64,000 nt of DNA, taken from Pseudomonas sp. 10-1B (lineage in GTDB: Bacteria; Pseudomonadota; Gammaproteobacteria; Pseudomonadales; Pseudomonadaceae). Under the pieces are notes generated by a model. That model was not told the DNA's origin. It saw nothing but the letters and a program-made list of their open reading frames with translations, and did no database searches. The stretch lies in assembly GCF_000935045.1 (NCBI RefSeq), contig NZ_JYKS01000023.1, positions 1 through 64,000 on the forward strand. Direction: 5' to 3'. The first letter of the stretch is position 1. Every line of letters begins with the position of its first letter. Both the position numbers and the translations under genes were made by a program. Shown in pieces: positions 17,871 through 27,611 of this stretch.

Positions 17871-19250
17871 TCAATCCGCGATGAAACTCACCCGCACCCG
17901 CAACCCACCCTTGTCACCATCATGCAGGCTGATCTGCGCCAGGTGCGCCCGGCAGATCTCGCCAACGATCGCCAGCCCCAGCCCGCTACCCTGCGCACTG
18001 CGCCGGTAGAAGCGCTCGAACACCCGCTCGCGCTCGGCCTCGGGAATCCCTGGCCCGTCATCCTCCACCTCCAGCACTGCCGGCGCCACTACCCGCAAAA
18101 TCACATTGCCACCCGCTGGCGTATGCGCCAGGGCATTGTCCACCAGGTTGCTCAAAAGCTCGTTGAGCAGCGTCGGCTCCCCCTTCAGCCACACCGGCGC
18201 CTCTGCCTCCAGGGCCAGCGCCACCCCGCGCTTGTGCGCCAGTGGCGCCATGGCCATACCCAGCTCGCGGGCCAGCTGGCTCAAGTCCAGACGCTGCGCG
18301 CCGCCTTCGGCAATCGCCCGTGCGCCGTTCTCGACCCGCGCCAGCGACAACAACTGGTTGGCCAAGTGGGTCAGCCTGTCGGTGCCCTGGGCCGCAGACT
18401 CCAAAGTCTGCCGCCACTCCTGCGGCTCCGGCGAGCGCAAGCCCAGTTCGACCCGTGCCTTCAGGGCCGCCAGCGGCGTACGCAGTTCGTGGGCGGCATC
18501 GGCGATGAACTGGGCCTGGCGCTCGAACTGGCCGCGCAAGCGCTCGGTGAAGTGATTCAAGGCCCGCACCAGCGGGCTCAGCTCACGCTGCACCTGCACC
18601 ACCGGCAAGGCCCGCAGGTCGTCCGGCTGGCGTTCTTCCACCGCCGTGCGCAAACGCTCCAGCGGCCGCAACGCGGCACTCACGGCAAACCACACCATCA
18701 CCAGCGCGCCCAATGCCAGCATTCCCAGGCGCAGCAGGGTATCGGCCATCAGCCCACGGGCCATGCGTACCCGTGCTTCCTCGGTCTCGGCCACGCGGAT
18801 TTCCGCCATGCCGTTCATGTTCGGCTCGCTCACCGCCTTCAGCAAGCTCACCACACGCACGTCCTGGCCCAGATAGGTGGCGTTGTAGAACCGCGCCAAT
18901 GCTGGGTAGTCGTCGGTGCGCGGCGTGCCCGGCGGCGGCGGTGGCAGGTTCTCGTAGCCGGAAATCAGCCGCTGCTGGATGTCCAGCACCTGGTAGTAGA
19001 TGCGCCCGGCACTGTCGTAGGCGAAGGTGTCCAGGGCCACGTAGGGCACGTCCGCGCTCAGCGAACCGTCGCGCTGGGACAGGCCTGCGGCAATGGTGCG
19101 TGCCGAGGCCAGCAGGGTCCGGTCATAGGCGGTGTCGGCGGCCTCGCGGCCGTTCCAGTAGGCACTCAGGCCGCTGGCCAGCATCAGCACCACCAGCAAC
19201 AAGGCCAGGTTGCCCAGCAAGCGCCCGCGCAGGCTGCCATTGTCACGCAT
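17871..19250 (-). CDS. tctE: Sensor histidine kinase TctE (tricarboxylate)
   Basis: The start at ATG 19250 overlaps the tctD stop by 8 bases (ATGCGTGA). The 459-residue protein has TM1 (about 11-31), a periplasmic TctE-type N-terminal sensor domain (32-168), TM2 (169-190), a HAMP region, HisKA with H254 (DAAHELRTPL), and an HATPase with LSNLVDNALAHT, DDGPGIP and GSGLGLAI. It most likely senses citrate or related tricarboxylates and phosphorylates TctD, given the porin and TctCBA genes next door. Confidence 0.9.
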   Translation of the reverse strand: MRDNGSLRGRLLGNLALLLVVLMLASGLSAYWNGREAADTAYDRTLLASARTIAAGLSQRDGSLSADVPYVALDTFAYDSAGRIYYQVLDIQQRLISGYENLPPPPPGTPRTDDYPALARFYNATYLGQDVRVVSLLKAVSEPNMNGMAEIRVAETEEARVRMARGLMADTLLRLGMLALGALVMVWFAVSAALRPLERLRTAVEERQPDDLRALPVVQVQRELSPLVRALNHFTERLRGQFERQAQFIADAAHELRTPLAALKARVELGLRSPEPQEWRQTLESAAQGTDRLTHLANQLLSLARVENGARAIAEGGAQRLDLSQLARELGMAMAPLAHKRGVALALEAEAPVWLKGEPTLLNELLSNLVDNALAHTPAGGNVILRVVAPAVLEVEDDGPGIPEAERERVFERFYRRSAQGSGLGLAIVGEICRAHLAQISLHDGDKGGLRVRVSFIAD

Positions 19251-19914
19251 CACGGTGCTCGAGCAGATAGCCCAGGCCGCGGAAGGTGACGATGGCCACC
19301 GCGTGGCCGTCGAGCTTCTTGCGCAGGCGGTGGATGTAGATTTCGATGGCGTCGGAGCTGGCTTCCTCATCCAGGCCGAACACCTGGGCGGCCAGTTGCT
19401 CCTTGCTCATCACCCGGCCCGGGCGGGCGATCAGCGCCTCCAGCACGCTTTGCTCACGCGAGGTCAGGGTCAGGTTGTCGTCGCCGAGGGTGAAGCGCCG
19501 GGTGTCCAGGTCGTACACCAGCGGCCCACAGCGTTGCTGGCGCTCACCACCGAGCACGCTGCGGCGCAGTAGGGCCTTGACCCGCGCTTCCAGTTCGGTC
19601 AGCTCGAACGGCTTGGCCAGGTAGTCGTCGGCGCCCAGGTTCAGGCCGTGGACCCGGTCCTTGACGTCGCTGCGCGCGGTCAGCATCAGCACCGGCAAGG
19701 TTTTGCCACGGCCGCGCAGGCGTGCCAGGACCTCGAAGCCATCCATTCGCGGCAAGCCGACATCGAGAACGGCCACGGCGTATTCCTCACTGGCCAGGGC
19801 CAGGTCGGCAGCCACGCCATCATGCAGCACATCCACGGTCAGGCCGTGGCTTTTCAAGGCCTGGGCCACGCTTTCGGCCAGTTGCAAGTGGTCTTCGACC
19901 AGTAGCACACGCAT
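19243..19914 (-). CDS. tctD: Response regulator TctD
   Basis: The 223-residue OmpR-family regulator has acidic pocket E7/D8, phospho-acceptor D51 (VAVLDVGLP), conserved lysine in DDYLAKPF, and a winged-helix C-terminus (SDAIEIYIHRLRKKLDG...TFRGLGYLLE). It is transcribed divergently from the porin-tctCBA genes across a 200-base gap that contains an AACCTTTCA inverted repeat, likely its target. In other bacteria TctD activates tricarboxylate uptake. Confidence 0.9.
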   Translation of the reverse strand: MRVLLVEDHLQLAESVAQALKSHGLTVDVLHDGVAADLALASEEYAVAVLDVGLPRMDGFEVLARLRGRGKTLPVLMLTARSDVKDRVHGLNLGADDYLAKPFELTELEARVKALLRRSVLGGERQQRCGPLVYDLDTRRFTLGDDNLTLTSREQSVLEALIARPGRVMSKEQLAAQVFGLDEEASSDAIEIYIHRLRKKLDGHAVAIVTFRGLGYLLEHRDA

Positions 19915-19990
19915 CGGATTCTCCCTGCTCGGGTGGGGCAGTGGCGCGGAGTGTACCGCTGTCGGCAGGCCTGTGAAGCCCCTGCCAACA

Positions 19991-20022
19991 AACCTTTCAC
20001 GCTGAAAGGTTAGCGAAAGGTT
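19991..20022. promoter_or_regulatory. Candidate TctD operator
   Basis: AACCTTTCA (19991-19999), a 3-base centre and TGAAAGGTT (20003-20011) form a perfect inverted repeat, and a third copy GAAAGGTT follows at 20015-20022, 11 bases after the second. Direct repeats spaced 11 bases are typical of OmpR-family binding. The location between tctD and the porin gene fits control of both. Confidence 0.55.
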
Positions 20023-20114
20023 GGTTGCCTAGCATCGCACCACGGTCGCCCTTCGCGCCGAAAAAAGCACCAGCAAGGTGTAACGAATAAGAACAATAAA
20101 CGGAGTCATCGACG

Positions 20115-21404
20115 ATGCTGTCATCGCAGCCGCAGGCGTTCGCGCCTTCCCGTTCCTTTGTCGCACGCCCTTCCGCCATCGCCAGCGCCCTTGCGCTTGC
20201 CGGTGTCGCCCCTATGAGCCAAGCCGCCTTCTTCGAAGACAGCACAGCCACCTTCGAAACCCGCAACATGTACTTCAACCGCGACTTCCGCGACGGCACC
20301 AGTGCGCAGCAATCCAAGCGCGACGAATGGGCCCAGGGCTTCATCCTCAACTTCGAGTCGGGCTACACCGATGGCACCGTCGGCTTCGGCCTGGACGCCC
20401 TGGGCATGCTCGGCATCAAGCTGGACTCCAGCCCCGACCGCACCGACAGCGGCCTGCTGCCGACCCACGATGATGGCAAGGCGGCGGACGAGTACTCCAA
20501 ACTCGGCCTGACCGGCAAGGTCAAGGTGTCGCAGACCGAACTGAAGATCGGCACCCTGATCCCAGAACTGCCCACCCTGAAACCCAACGATGGGCGCATC
20601 CTGCCGCAAACCTTCGAAGGCGGCCTGCTCACCTCGAAGGAGATCAAGGGCCTGACGTTCACCGGTGGCCGCCTGGACAAGGCCAAGGACCGCAACGACA
20701 CCAACTGGGAAGACTTGGCGCTGAACAACAAGAACGGCCGCTTCGGTGGCTCGTTCAGCGCCGACAACCTGGACCTGGCCGGGCTCGACTACCAGTTCAC
20801 CGATCGCATCACCGGCAGCTACCATTTCGCCCAGCTCGACGATATCTACCGCCAGCACTTCATCGGCATGCTCGCCACTCAGCCGTGGGGCCCGGGCACC
20901 TTCGGCGCCGACCTGCGCCTGGCCGTAAGCGACGACGCTGGCGCCGCCAAGGCCGGCAACATCGACAACACCACCTTCAACGGCATGCTCAGCTACGCCC
21001 TGGGCGGGCACAAGGTCAGCGCCGCCTGGCAACAGCTGTCCGGCGACAGCGCCTTCCCGTACATCGATGGCGCCGACCCATACCTGGTCAACTTCGTCCA
21101 GATCAACGACTTCGCAGGTAGAGACGAACGCTCCTGGCAAGCGCGCTACGACTACAACTTCGCCGCGCTCGGCGTCCCCGGCCTGACCTTCATGACCCGC
21201 TACATCAGTGGCGACAACGTCAGCCGCGCCGCCGGTGGCGAGGGCAAGGAATGGGAGCGTGATACCGAAATGAAGTACGTGGTACAAAGCGGCCCGTTGA
21301 AGAACGTCGCCGTGCGTTTGCGCAACGCCACCTTCCGCTCCAACTTCACCCGCGATGCCGACGAAGTGCGGCTGCTGGTGAGCTACAGCGTGGCCCTTTG
21401 GTAA
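20115..21404 (+). CDS. opdH: OprD-family outer membrane porin, tricarboxylate (OpdH-like)
   Basis: The 429-residue precursor has a long signal peptide (cleaved near SQA-AFFED, about residue 37) and the OprD-family pattern: AFFEDSTATFETRNMYFNRDFRD, KLGLTGKVKVSQTELKIG, GLTFTGGRLDKAKDRND and a final aromatic LLVSYSVALW strand. The OprD family forms substrate-specific 18-strand channels. Placement upstream of tctCBA points to the tricarboxylate porin OpdH, as in P. aeruginosa. The OprD family is certain; the substrate is inferred from context. Confidence 0.85.
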   Translation: MLSSQPQAFAPSRSFVARPSAIASALALAGVAPMSQAAFFEDSTATFETRNMYFNRDFRDGTSAQQSKRDEWAQGFILNFESGYTDGTVGFGLDALGMLGIKLDSSPDRTDSGLLPTHDDGKAADEYSKLGLTGKVKVSQTELKIGTLIPELPTLKPNDGRILPQTFEGGLLTSKEIKGLTFTGGRLDKAKDRNDTNWEDLALNNKNGRFGGSFSADNLDLAGLDYQFTDRITGSYHFAQLDDIYRQHFIGMLATQPWGPGTFGADLRLAVSDDAGAAKAGNIDNTTFNGMLSYALGGHKVSAAWQQLSGDSAFPYIDGADPYLVNFVQINDFAGRDERSWQARYDYNFAALGVPGLTFMTRYISGDNVSRAAGGEGKEWERDTEMKYVVQSGPLKNVAVRLRNATFRSNFTRDADEVRLLVSYSVALW

Positions 21405-21449
21405 GCCAATAGCAGTAACCGATAACAACAACACTCACGGAGATCGACG

Positions 21450-22430
21450 ATGACCTTTTCACTGCGCCGCCTCGTCCTCGCTACCGGCTGCCTGCTGTTG
21501 GCCGGCAACGCCCTCGCTGCCGAACCGAAACGCCCCGAATGCATCGCCCCCGCCTCGCCCGGTGGTGGCTTCGACCTGACCTGCAAGCTGGTGCAAAGCG
21601 CCCTCGTGCAGGAAAAGATCCTCAGCAAGCCGATGCGCGTCACCTACATGCCCGGCGGTGTCGGCGCAGTGGCCTACAACGCCGTGGTCGCCCAGCGCCC
21701 GGCCGATGCCGGCACCCTGGTGGCCTGGTCCAGCGGTTCGCTGCTGAACCTGGCCCAGGGCAAGTTCGGCCGCTTCGACGAGAACGCGGTGAAGTGGCTA
21801 GCCGCAGTCGGCACCAGCTACGGCGCCATCGCCGTGAAAAGCGATTCGCCCTACAAGACCCTCGACGACCTGGTCGCGGCACTGAAGAAAGACCCGAGCA
21901 AGGTGGTGATCGGCTCCGGCGGCACCGTCGGCAGCCAGGACTGGATGCAGACCGCCCTGATCGCCAAGGCCGCCGGCATCAACCCGCGCGACCTGCGTTA
22001 CGTGGCGCTGGAAGGTGGCGGCGAAATTGCCACGGCGCTGCTGGGTGGGCACATCCAGGTTGGCTCTACCGACATCTCCGACTCCATGCCGCATATCCAG
22101 AGCGGCAACATGCGCATCCTCGCAGTGTTCTCGGAAAACCGCCTGGACGAGCCCGAGATGAAAGACATCCCCACCGCCAAGGAGCAAGGCTACGACATCG
22201 TCTGGCCAGTGGTGCGCGGCTTCTACCTGGGGCCAAAGGTGAGCGACGAGGACTACGCCTGGTGGAAGCAGTCGTTCGACAAGATGCTGGCCTCGGAAGA
22301 CTTCGCCCAGCTGCGTGACCAACGCGAGCTGTTCCCGTTCGCCATGACCGGCGACGAGCTGGACGGCTATGTGAAGAAGCAAGTGGCGGACTACAAGGCG
22401 CTGGCCAAGGAATTTGGCCTGATCCAGTAA
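21450..22430 (+). CDS. tctC: Periplasmic tricarboxylate-binding protein TctC
   Basis: The 326-residue precursor has a signal peptide ending near ALA-AEPK (about residue 24) and the TctC/Bug fold (ECIAPASPGGGFDLTCKLVQ; VGSTDISDSMPHIQSGNMRILAVFSENR). It should capture citrate-type acids and deliver them to the TctA/TctB membrane pair. It follows the porin gene by 45 bases. A REP lies between it and tctB, which may let tctC accumulate more message than the membrane genes. Confidence 0.93.
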   Translation: MTFSLRRLVLATGCLLLAGNALAAEPKRPECIAPASPGGGFDLTCKLVQSALVQEKILSKPMRVTYMPGGVGAVAYNAVVAQRPADAGTLVAWSSGSLLNLAQGKFGRFDENAVKWLAAVGTSYGAIAVKSDSPYKTLDDLVAALKKDPSKVVIGSGGTVGSQDWMQTALIAKAAGINPRDLRYVALEGGGEIATALLGGHIQVGSTDISDSMPHIQSGNMRILAVFSENRLDEPEMKDIPTAKEQGYDIVWPVVRGFYLGPKVSDEDYAWWKQSFDKMLASEDFAQLRDQRELFPFAMTGDELDGYVKKQVADYKALAKEFGLIQ

Positions 22431-22451
22431 GCCTGTCGGATTCACCACGAA

Positions 22452-22541
22452 CCCTGTGGGAGCGGGCATGCCCGCGAAGAAGGCACCGCGCTGCCTGGCA
22501 CCGGCGTTGCCGGTGTTCGCGGGCACGCCCGCTCCCACAAA
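22452..22541. repeat. REP pair inside the tct operon
   Basis: CTGTGGGAGCGGGCATGCCC and its mirror GGGCACGCCCGCTCCCACA enclose a centre with GGCACCGGCGTTGCCGGTG. The pair fills most of the 124-base gap between tctC and tctB. Position inside an operon suggests an mRNA-stabilising 3' end for the tctC segment. Confidence 0.85.
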
Positions 22542-22554
22542 CGAGGACTCTGCA

Positions 22555-23013
22555 ATGATCCTGCAACGCATCTTCGCCCTGGCCCTGCTGGCGGTGTGTG
22601 CCGCCCTGGCCGTGATGGCCTGGCCCTACCAGGCGGCATTTTCCTATGAACCGGTAGGCCCACGCGCCTACCCGCTGCTGATGCTCGGCCTGATGGGCCT
22701 GGGCCTGCTGTACCTGGCGCTGCGCCCCACGCCGATCGTGCGCAAGGACGACGAGCCGGAACTGGACCGCGAAACCCTGATCAAGATCGCCGCCTGCGTC
22801 GGCCTGCTGATCGTTTTCGCCAGCACGTTCGAAGCCCTGGGCTTCATCCTCAGCGCCATCCTGGTCGGCATACCCATGGCCCGCCTGTACGGCGGTCGCT
22901 GGCTGCACAGCGCCATCGTGGTGGCCGGCATGAGCCTGTTCCTCTACTGGCTGTTCGACCGCGTCATGGACGTGCCCCTGCCCCTTGGCCTGCTGAGCGT
23001 ACTGGAGAACTGA
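22555..23013 (+). CDS. tctB: Tricarboxylate transporter small membrane subunit TctB
   Basis: I place the start at ATG 22555 (MILQRIFALALLAVCAALAV, 152 residues), preceded by GAGGA about 7 bases away; longer frames run back into the REP. Four membrane segments are visible (about 4-22, 33-50, 75-96, 112-130), the TctB layout. It lies 3 bases from tctA, and both form the membrane part of the sodium- or proton-driven tripartite importer. Confidence 0.92.
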   Translation: MILQRIFALALLAVCAALAVMAWPYQAAFSYEPVGPRAYPLLMLGLMGLGLLYLALRPTPIVRKDDEPELDRETLIKIAACVGLLIVFASTFEALGFILSAILVGIPMARLYGGRWLHSAIVVAGMSLFLYWLFDRVMDVPLPLGLLSVLEN

Positions 23014-23016
23014 CAC

Positions 23017-24531
23017 ATGGATACCTTGAGCTACCTGGGCCAGGGCTTCGGCGTCGCCCTGTCCCCCTACAACCTGGTCACCGCCCTCTCCGGCACCCTG
23101 ATCGGCACCGTGGTCGGCTTGCTGCCGGGCCTGGGCCCGATCAACGGCGTGGCCTTGCTTATCCCCATCGCCTTCGCCCTCGGCCTGCCACCGGAGTCGG
23201 CGCTGATCCTGCTGGCAGCGGTATACCTGGGCTGCGAGTATGGCGGGCGTATCAGTTCGATCCTGCTGAACATCCCGGGCGAAGCCTCGACCGTGATGAC
23301 CACCCTCGACGGCTACCCCATGGCCCGCAACGGCCTGGCTGGCGTGGCCCTGTCGCTGTCGGCCTGGAGTTCGTTCATCGGCGCGCTGATCGCCACCTGC
23401 GGCATGGTGCTGTTCGCCCCGCTGCTGGCGAAATGGGCGATCGCCTTCGGCCCGGCGGAGTACTTCGTGCTGATGGTGTTCGCCATCGTCTGCCTGGGCG
23501 GCATGGCCGGTGACAAACCGCTGAAAACCTTCATTGCCGCGCTGATCGGCCTGTTCCTGTCGGCGGTCGGCATCGACGCCAACAGTGGCGTGTACCGTTT
23601 CACCGGCGACAGCGTGCATTTGGCCGACGGCATCCAGTTCGTGGTGCTGGTGCTGGGCCTGTTCTCCATCAGCGAAATCCTCCTGCTGCTGGAAAAGACC
23701 CACCATGGCCACCAGGCGGTCAAGGCCACCGGGCGCATGCTGTTCAACCTCAAGGAAGCGGCCTCGGTGTTCCTGGTCAACATTCGCTGCGGCCTGCTGG
23801 GCTTCATCATGGGCGTGCTGCCGGGTGCCGGCGCAACGCTGGCCAGCGCCGTGGCCTACATGACCGAGAAGCGCATCGCCGGTGCCGGCGGTAAGTTCGG
23901 CAAGGGCGACGCCCGCGGCCTGGCCGCACCGGAAACCGCCATTGGCGCGTCCTGCTGCGGCGCCCTGGTGCCGATGCTGACCCTGGGCGTACCTGGCTCC
24001 GGCACCACTGCGGTGATGATTGGCGCACTGACCCTGTACAACATCACCCCCGGCCCACTGCTGTTCGAACAGCAGCCAGACATCGTCTGGGGCCTGATCG
24101 CTTCGCTGTTCGTCGCCAACATCATGCTGGTGATCCTCAACATCCCGATGATCCGCATCTTCACCCGCATCCTCGCCGTGCCGAACTGGGCGCTGGTGCC
24201 GGTCATCGCCATCATCACCGCCATCGGCGTGTACGCCGTGCATGCCACCACCTTCGACCTGTTCCTGATGGTCGGCATCGGCATCATGGGCTATATCCTG
24301 CGCAAGCTGGACTTCCCGCTGTCGCCGATCCTGCTCGGCTTCATCCTCGGTGGGCTGATGGAGCAGAACCTGCGCCGGGCGCTGTCGATCTCCAACGGTG
24401 AGCTGGGCATCCTCTGGTCCAGCCCGATCAGCCTGTCGGTGTGGGTGCTGACCCTCTGCATGCTGACCCTGCCGCTGCTGCGCATCTGGCGCAAACGCAG
24501 CCTGCAGCGCCGGGCGATGGCCGATGCCTGA
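23017..24531 (+). CDS. tctA: Tricarboxylate transporter large membrane subunit TctA
   Basis: The 504-residue protein has about 12 membrane segments and the TctA hallmarks: GTLIGTVVGLLPGLGPINGVALLIP near the N-terminus, the YGGRISSILLNIPGEASTVMTTLDG loop, and GVLPGAGATLASAVAYMTEK with GVPGSGTTAVMIGAL in the second half. It is the substrate-translocating subunit. It is followed with an 8-base overlap by an AbrB-family gene. Confidence 0.96.
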   Translation: MDTLSYLGQGFGVALSPYNLVTALSGTLIGTVVGLLPGLGPINGVALLIPIAFALGLPPESALILLAAVYLGCEYGGRISSILLNIPGEASTVMTTLDGYPMARNGLAGVALSLSAWSSFIGALIATCGMVLFAPLLAKWAIAFGPAEYFVLMVFAIVCLGGMAGDKPLKTFIAALIGLFLSAVGIDANSGVYRFTGDSVHLADGIQFVVLVLGLFSISEILLLLEKTHHGHQAVKATGRMLFNLKEAASVFLVNIRCGLLGFIMGVLPGAGATLASAVAYMTEKRIAGAGGKFGKGDARGLAAPETAIGASCCGALVPMLTLGVPGSGTTAVMIGALTLYNITPGPLLFEQQPDIVWGLIASLFVANIMLVILNIPMIRIFTRILAVPNWALVPVIAIITAIGVYAVHATTFDLFLMVGIGIMGYILRKLDFPLSPILLGFILGGLMEQNLRRALSISNGELGILWSSPISLSVWVLTLCMLTLPLLRIWRKRSLQRRAMADA

Positions 24532-25555
24532 TCGCGCACTGCCACTGTTCGTCGCGACCGGGCTGGTCGGCCTTGTTGGCGGTTTTGCCGCCAGCAAGGT
24601 CGGCTGGCCTTTGCCGTGGATGGTCGGCTCGTTGCTGGCGATCATCCTGGTACGCTGCCTGACGCCCTGGCAGCTGTCGGAAATCCCCAATGGCCGCAAA
24701 TGCGGGCAATGCATCATCGGCATCGGCATCGGCCTGCACTTCACCCCCGCGGTGATCGAGCAGGTGGCCAGCCATTTCGTGCTGATCTTCTGCGGTGCGC
24801 TGTTCACCACCCTGTCCAGCGTAATCAGCGTCTGGCTGCTGCGACGCACCGGCGAAGACCGCGCCACGGCGTTCTTCGCCAGCATGCCCGGCGGCTCGGG
24901 GGAGATGGTCAACCTTGGCGCGCGCAATGGCGCGGTGCTCAGCCAGGTGGCGGCGGCGCAGAGCCTGCGCGTACTGGCAGTGGTGCTGTGCGTGCCGGCG
25001 CTGTTCAAGTTCTTGCTGGGTGACGGGGTGCCGCTGAACCATGCCGGTAGCGTGAACTGGGGCTGGCTGGCCTTGATCGTGCCGTCGGGGGTGGCCGTGG
25101 GCTTTCTCTGGCAGCGCTTGCGCCAGCCCAACCCCTGGCTGTTCGGGCCTTTGCTGGTAGCAGCCACGGTAAGCCTTGCGGGTAACCTGCAGATCGCCCT
25201 GCCCAATGGCGCCAGCCAGATCGGCCAATGGCTGATCGGCAGCGGCCTGGCCTGCCACTTCAACCGCGCATTCTTCCGCCGCGCCCCATCGTTCCTCGGG
25301 CGCACACTGCTGGCCACGGCCCTGTGCATGGCGATTGCTGGCAGTGCCGCCTGGGCGCTGAGCTTGATGACCTCGCTGGATCTGCGTTCGCTGACCCTGG
25401 GGATGATGCCGGGCGGGATTGCCGAGATGAGCCTGACGGCGGAGACCCTGCAGCTTTCGGTGCCGCTGGTGACCGCGCTGCAGGTGATGCGACTGCTGTT
25501 CGTGCTGTTTCTGGCAGAGCCGTTGTTCCGGGTGTGGAACGCGAACCCTCAATAA
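24524..25555 (+). CDS. AbrB-family membrane protein
   Basis: The 343-residue protein is almost entirely hydrophobic, with about ten membrane segments in two similar halves; each half has a GSL(L)AIILV / MPGGxxEM-type motif (MPGGSGEMVNLG near 125 and MPGGIAEMSLTA near 300). That is the AbrB/AmoA-like membrane family (unrelated to the AbrB DNA-binding fold), whose function is not settled. The 8-base overlap with tctA implies co-expression, so it may assist organic acid transport or tolerance. Confidence 0.85.
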   Translation: MPDRALPLFVATGLVGLVGGFAASKVGWPLPWMVGSLLAIILVRCLTPWQLSEIPNGRKCGQCIIGIGIGLHFTPAVIEQVASHFVLIFCGALFTTLSSVISVWLLRRTGEDRATAFFASMPGGSGEMVNLGARNGAVLSQVAAAQSLRVLAVVLCVPALFKFLLGDGVPLNHAGSVNWGWLALIVPSGVAVGFLWQRLRQPNPWLFGPLLVAATVSLAGNLQIALPNGASQIGQWLIGSGLACHFNRAFFRRAPSFLGRTLLATALCMAIAGSAAWALSLMTSLDLRSLTLGMMPGGIAEMSLTAETLQLSVPLVTALQVMRLLFVLFLAEPLFRVWNANPQ

Positions 25556-25557
25556 TC

Positions 25558-25655
25558 GCGTCGCCTGCTTCGCGGGCTTGCCCGCTCCCACAGGGACTGC
25601 GCCGCCCTCATGGCTTGCGCCAAACCTGTGGGAGCGGGCAAGCCCGCGAAGAAGC
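25558..25655. repeat. REP pair after the AbrB-family gene
   Basis: Two inverted copies (CGCGGGCTTGCCCGCTCCCA and GGGAGCGGGCAAGCCCGCGA) lie between the convergent AbrB-family gene and ung. They belong to the CGGGCTTGCCCG variant and may end the tct transcript. Confidence 0.88.
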
Positions 25656-25675
25656 CAACCAGATCTTTCAGGCCA

Positions 25676-26368
25676 TCACAGCGGCGGCAACGCCCAGTTG
25701 ATCGGTGCCAGCCCCCGCTGTTCGAGGAAGCTGTTGGCCCGGCTGAAATGCCCACAGCCCAGGAACCCCCGGTAAGCCGACAACGGCGACGGGTGCACCG
25801 ACTTCAGCACCAGGTGCTTGGTCCCGTCGATCAGCTTCTGCTTGCTCTGCGCATGCGAGCCCCACAGCAGGAACACCACGTTCGGGCACTGCTCGCTGAC
25901 TACCTGGATGACCCGGTCGGTAAAGAACTCCCAGCCCCTCTTGGCATGCGACGCGGCATTGGCACGTTCCACGGTCATGGTGGTGTTGAGCAGCAGCACG
26001 CCCTGCTCGGCCCAGCTCTGCAGGTAGCCATGGTTGGGTATCGGGATGTTCAGGTCGCGCTGCAGTTCCTTGTAGATATTGACCAGCGAAGGCGGCGTGG
26101 CCACGCCAGGCTGCACCGAGAAACACAAGCCATGGGCCTGGCCCGGACCGTGGTATGGGTCCTGGCCAAGAATGACTACTTTCACCTGGTCCAACGGTGT
26201 CGAGTTGAGCGCATTGAAGATCAGCGGCCCTGGCGGGTAGATCTCCTTGCCGGCGGCGTACTCGCTGCGCAGGAACTCACGTAGCTGATGCATGTAGGGC
26301 TGGTCGAATTCGGCGCGCAGTGCGGCTTTCCAGCTGGGTTCGAGTTTGATGCGGTCGTCGTCAGTCAT
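25676..26368 (-). CDS. ung: Uracil-DNA glycosylase
   Basis: Ung excises uracil from DNA to start base excision repair. I place the start at ATG 26368 (230 residues, [17 protein letters not shown]), which fits family length. The water-activating loop [18 protein letters not shown] has catalytic D70, and the C-terminal [13 protein letters not shown] loop contains the conserved histidine. A single monocistronic gene is likely, between a REP and the divergent hydrolase gene. Confidence 0.97.
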   Translation of the reverse strand: MTDDDRIKLEPSWKAALRAEFDQPYMHQLREFLRSEYAAGKEIYPPGPLIFNALNSTPLDQVKVVILGQDPYHGPGQAHGLCFSVQPGVATPPSLVNIYKELQRDLNIPIPNHGYLQSWAEQGVLLLNTTMTVERANAASHAKRGWEFFTDRVIQVVSEQCPNVVFLLWGSHAQSKQKLIDGTKHLVLKSVHPSPLSAYRGFLGCGHFSRANSFLEQRGLAPINWALPPL

Positions 26369-26494
26369 GGGGCCATCCGTAAACAATGGCGCGACACTAG
26401 GTAAGCCCTTCCCGCTTGTCAAACGATCCGACCGACGACCGGCATGATCGGCCAGGCAGGCCATACTTGTGCGATGACTTGAACGAGGTAGTCC

Positions 26495-27601
26495 ATGGCC
26501 ATTCATTGCGAGGTACTCACCGGCGCCGATGGCGCCCGCATCGGCATCGCCACCCTGGATGCGCCCAAGGCGCTCAATGCCCTGAACCTACCGATGATCG
26601 AGGTGCTGGGTGAACAGTTGCATGCCTGGGCCCGTGACCCAGGCATCGTCTGCGTGCTGCTGCGCGGCAACGGCGCCAAGGCCTTCTGCGCGGGGGGCGA
26701 TGTGCGTGCGCTGGTGCAAGCTTGCCGCGACCACCCAGGCAGCGTGCCGCCCCTGGCCGCCACCTTCTTCGCTGCCGAGTACCGCCTGGACTTTGCCCTG
26801 CACACCTACCCCAAACCATTGCTGTGCTGGGGCCACGGGCATGTGTTGGGCGGCGGCATGGGGCTGCTGCAGGGCGCCAATGTGCGCATCGTCACGCCCA
26901 GCAGCCGGCTGGCCATGCCGGAAATCAGCATTGGCCTGTACCCGGACGTGGGCGCCAGCTGGTTCCTGGCCCGCCTGCCGGGCAAGCTGGGGTTGTTCCT
27001 GGGCCTGACCGGCGCGCCGATCAACGCCCACGACGCCCTTGACCTGGGCCTGGCCGACCGCTTCCTGGGCGAGTACCAGCAAGACGCGCTGATCGAAGAA
27101 CTGCTGCAATTGAACTGGCAGGAGCAGACCGCCCTGCAACTGAACAGCCTGCTCAAGGCCGAGCAACACCGCGCCTGCGCAGAATTGCCCGAAGCCCAGT
27201 GGCTGCCGCGGCGGCAAGTGATCGACCAACTGCTCGACGTGGCCGATGCTGCGGCGGCCTGGCGCGCGCTGGAAGGGCTGAAACACCATGACGACCCGCT
27301 GTTGGCAGACGCCGGCAAACGGCTGCATGAAGGTTGCCCGCTGACGGCGCACCTGGTCTGGGAGCAGATCCGCCGGGCGCGGTATTTGTCGTTGGCGCAG
27401 GTGTTCCAGATGGAATACTGCATGAGCCTGAACTGCTGCCGCCATCCAGAGTTCAGCGAAGGCGTGCGTGCCCGCCTGCTGGACAAGGACAACCAGCCGC
27501 GCTGGCACTGGCCGGATGTGGCGCAGGTGCCGGTGACGGTGGTGGAAGCGCATTTCGCCAAGGTATGGGAGGGGAGGCATCCATTGGCGGATCTCGGTTA
27601 G
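26495..27601 (+). CDS. Enoyl-CoA hydratase/isomerase family, 3-hydroxyisobutyryl-CoA hydrolase-like
   Basis: The 368-residue protein has a crotonase fold with oxyanion loops [13 protein letters not shown] and [13 protein letters not shown]. The [18 protein letters not shown] segment carries the Glu and Asp arrangement of 3-hydroxyisobutyryl-CoA hydrolases (valine breakdown). A C-terminal helical extension of about 170 residues is typical of that subgroup. There is no valine-catabolism gene nearby, so the physiological substrate is uncertain. Confidence 0.82.
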   Translation: MAIHCEVLTGADGARIGIATLDAPKALNALNLPMIEVLGEQLHAWARDPGIVCVLLRGNGAKAFCAGGDVRALVQACRDHPGSVPPLAATFFAAEYRLDFALHTYPKPLLCWGHGHVLGGGMGLLQGANVRIVTPSSRLAMPEISIGLYPDVGASWFLARLPGKLGLFLGLTGAPINAHDALDLGLADRFLGEYQQDALIEELLQLNWQEQTALQLNSLLKAEQHRACAELPEAQWLPRRQVIDQLLDVADAAAAWRALEGLKHHDDPLLADAGKRLHEGCPLTAHLVWEQIRRARYLSLAQVFQMEYCMSLNCCRHPEFSEGVRARLLDKDNQPRWHWPDVAQVPVTVVEAHFAKVWEGRHPLADLG

Positions 27602-27611
27602 CCTGGAGAAG

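Noticed and set aside
22066..25329. Very long open frame (1087 codons) on the minus strand over tctA/tctB
   Set aside because: It is the antisense shadow of the high-GC tctB, tctA and AbrB-family genes; its composition is His/Gln/Ala-rich without any family motif.
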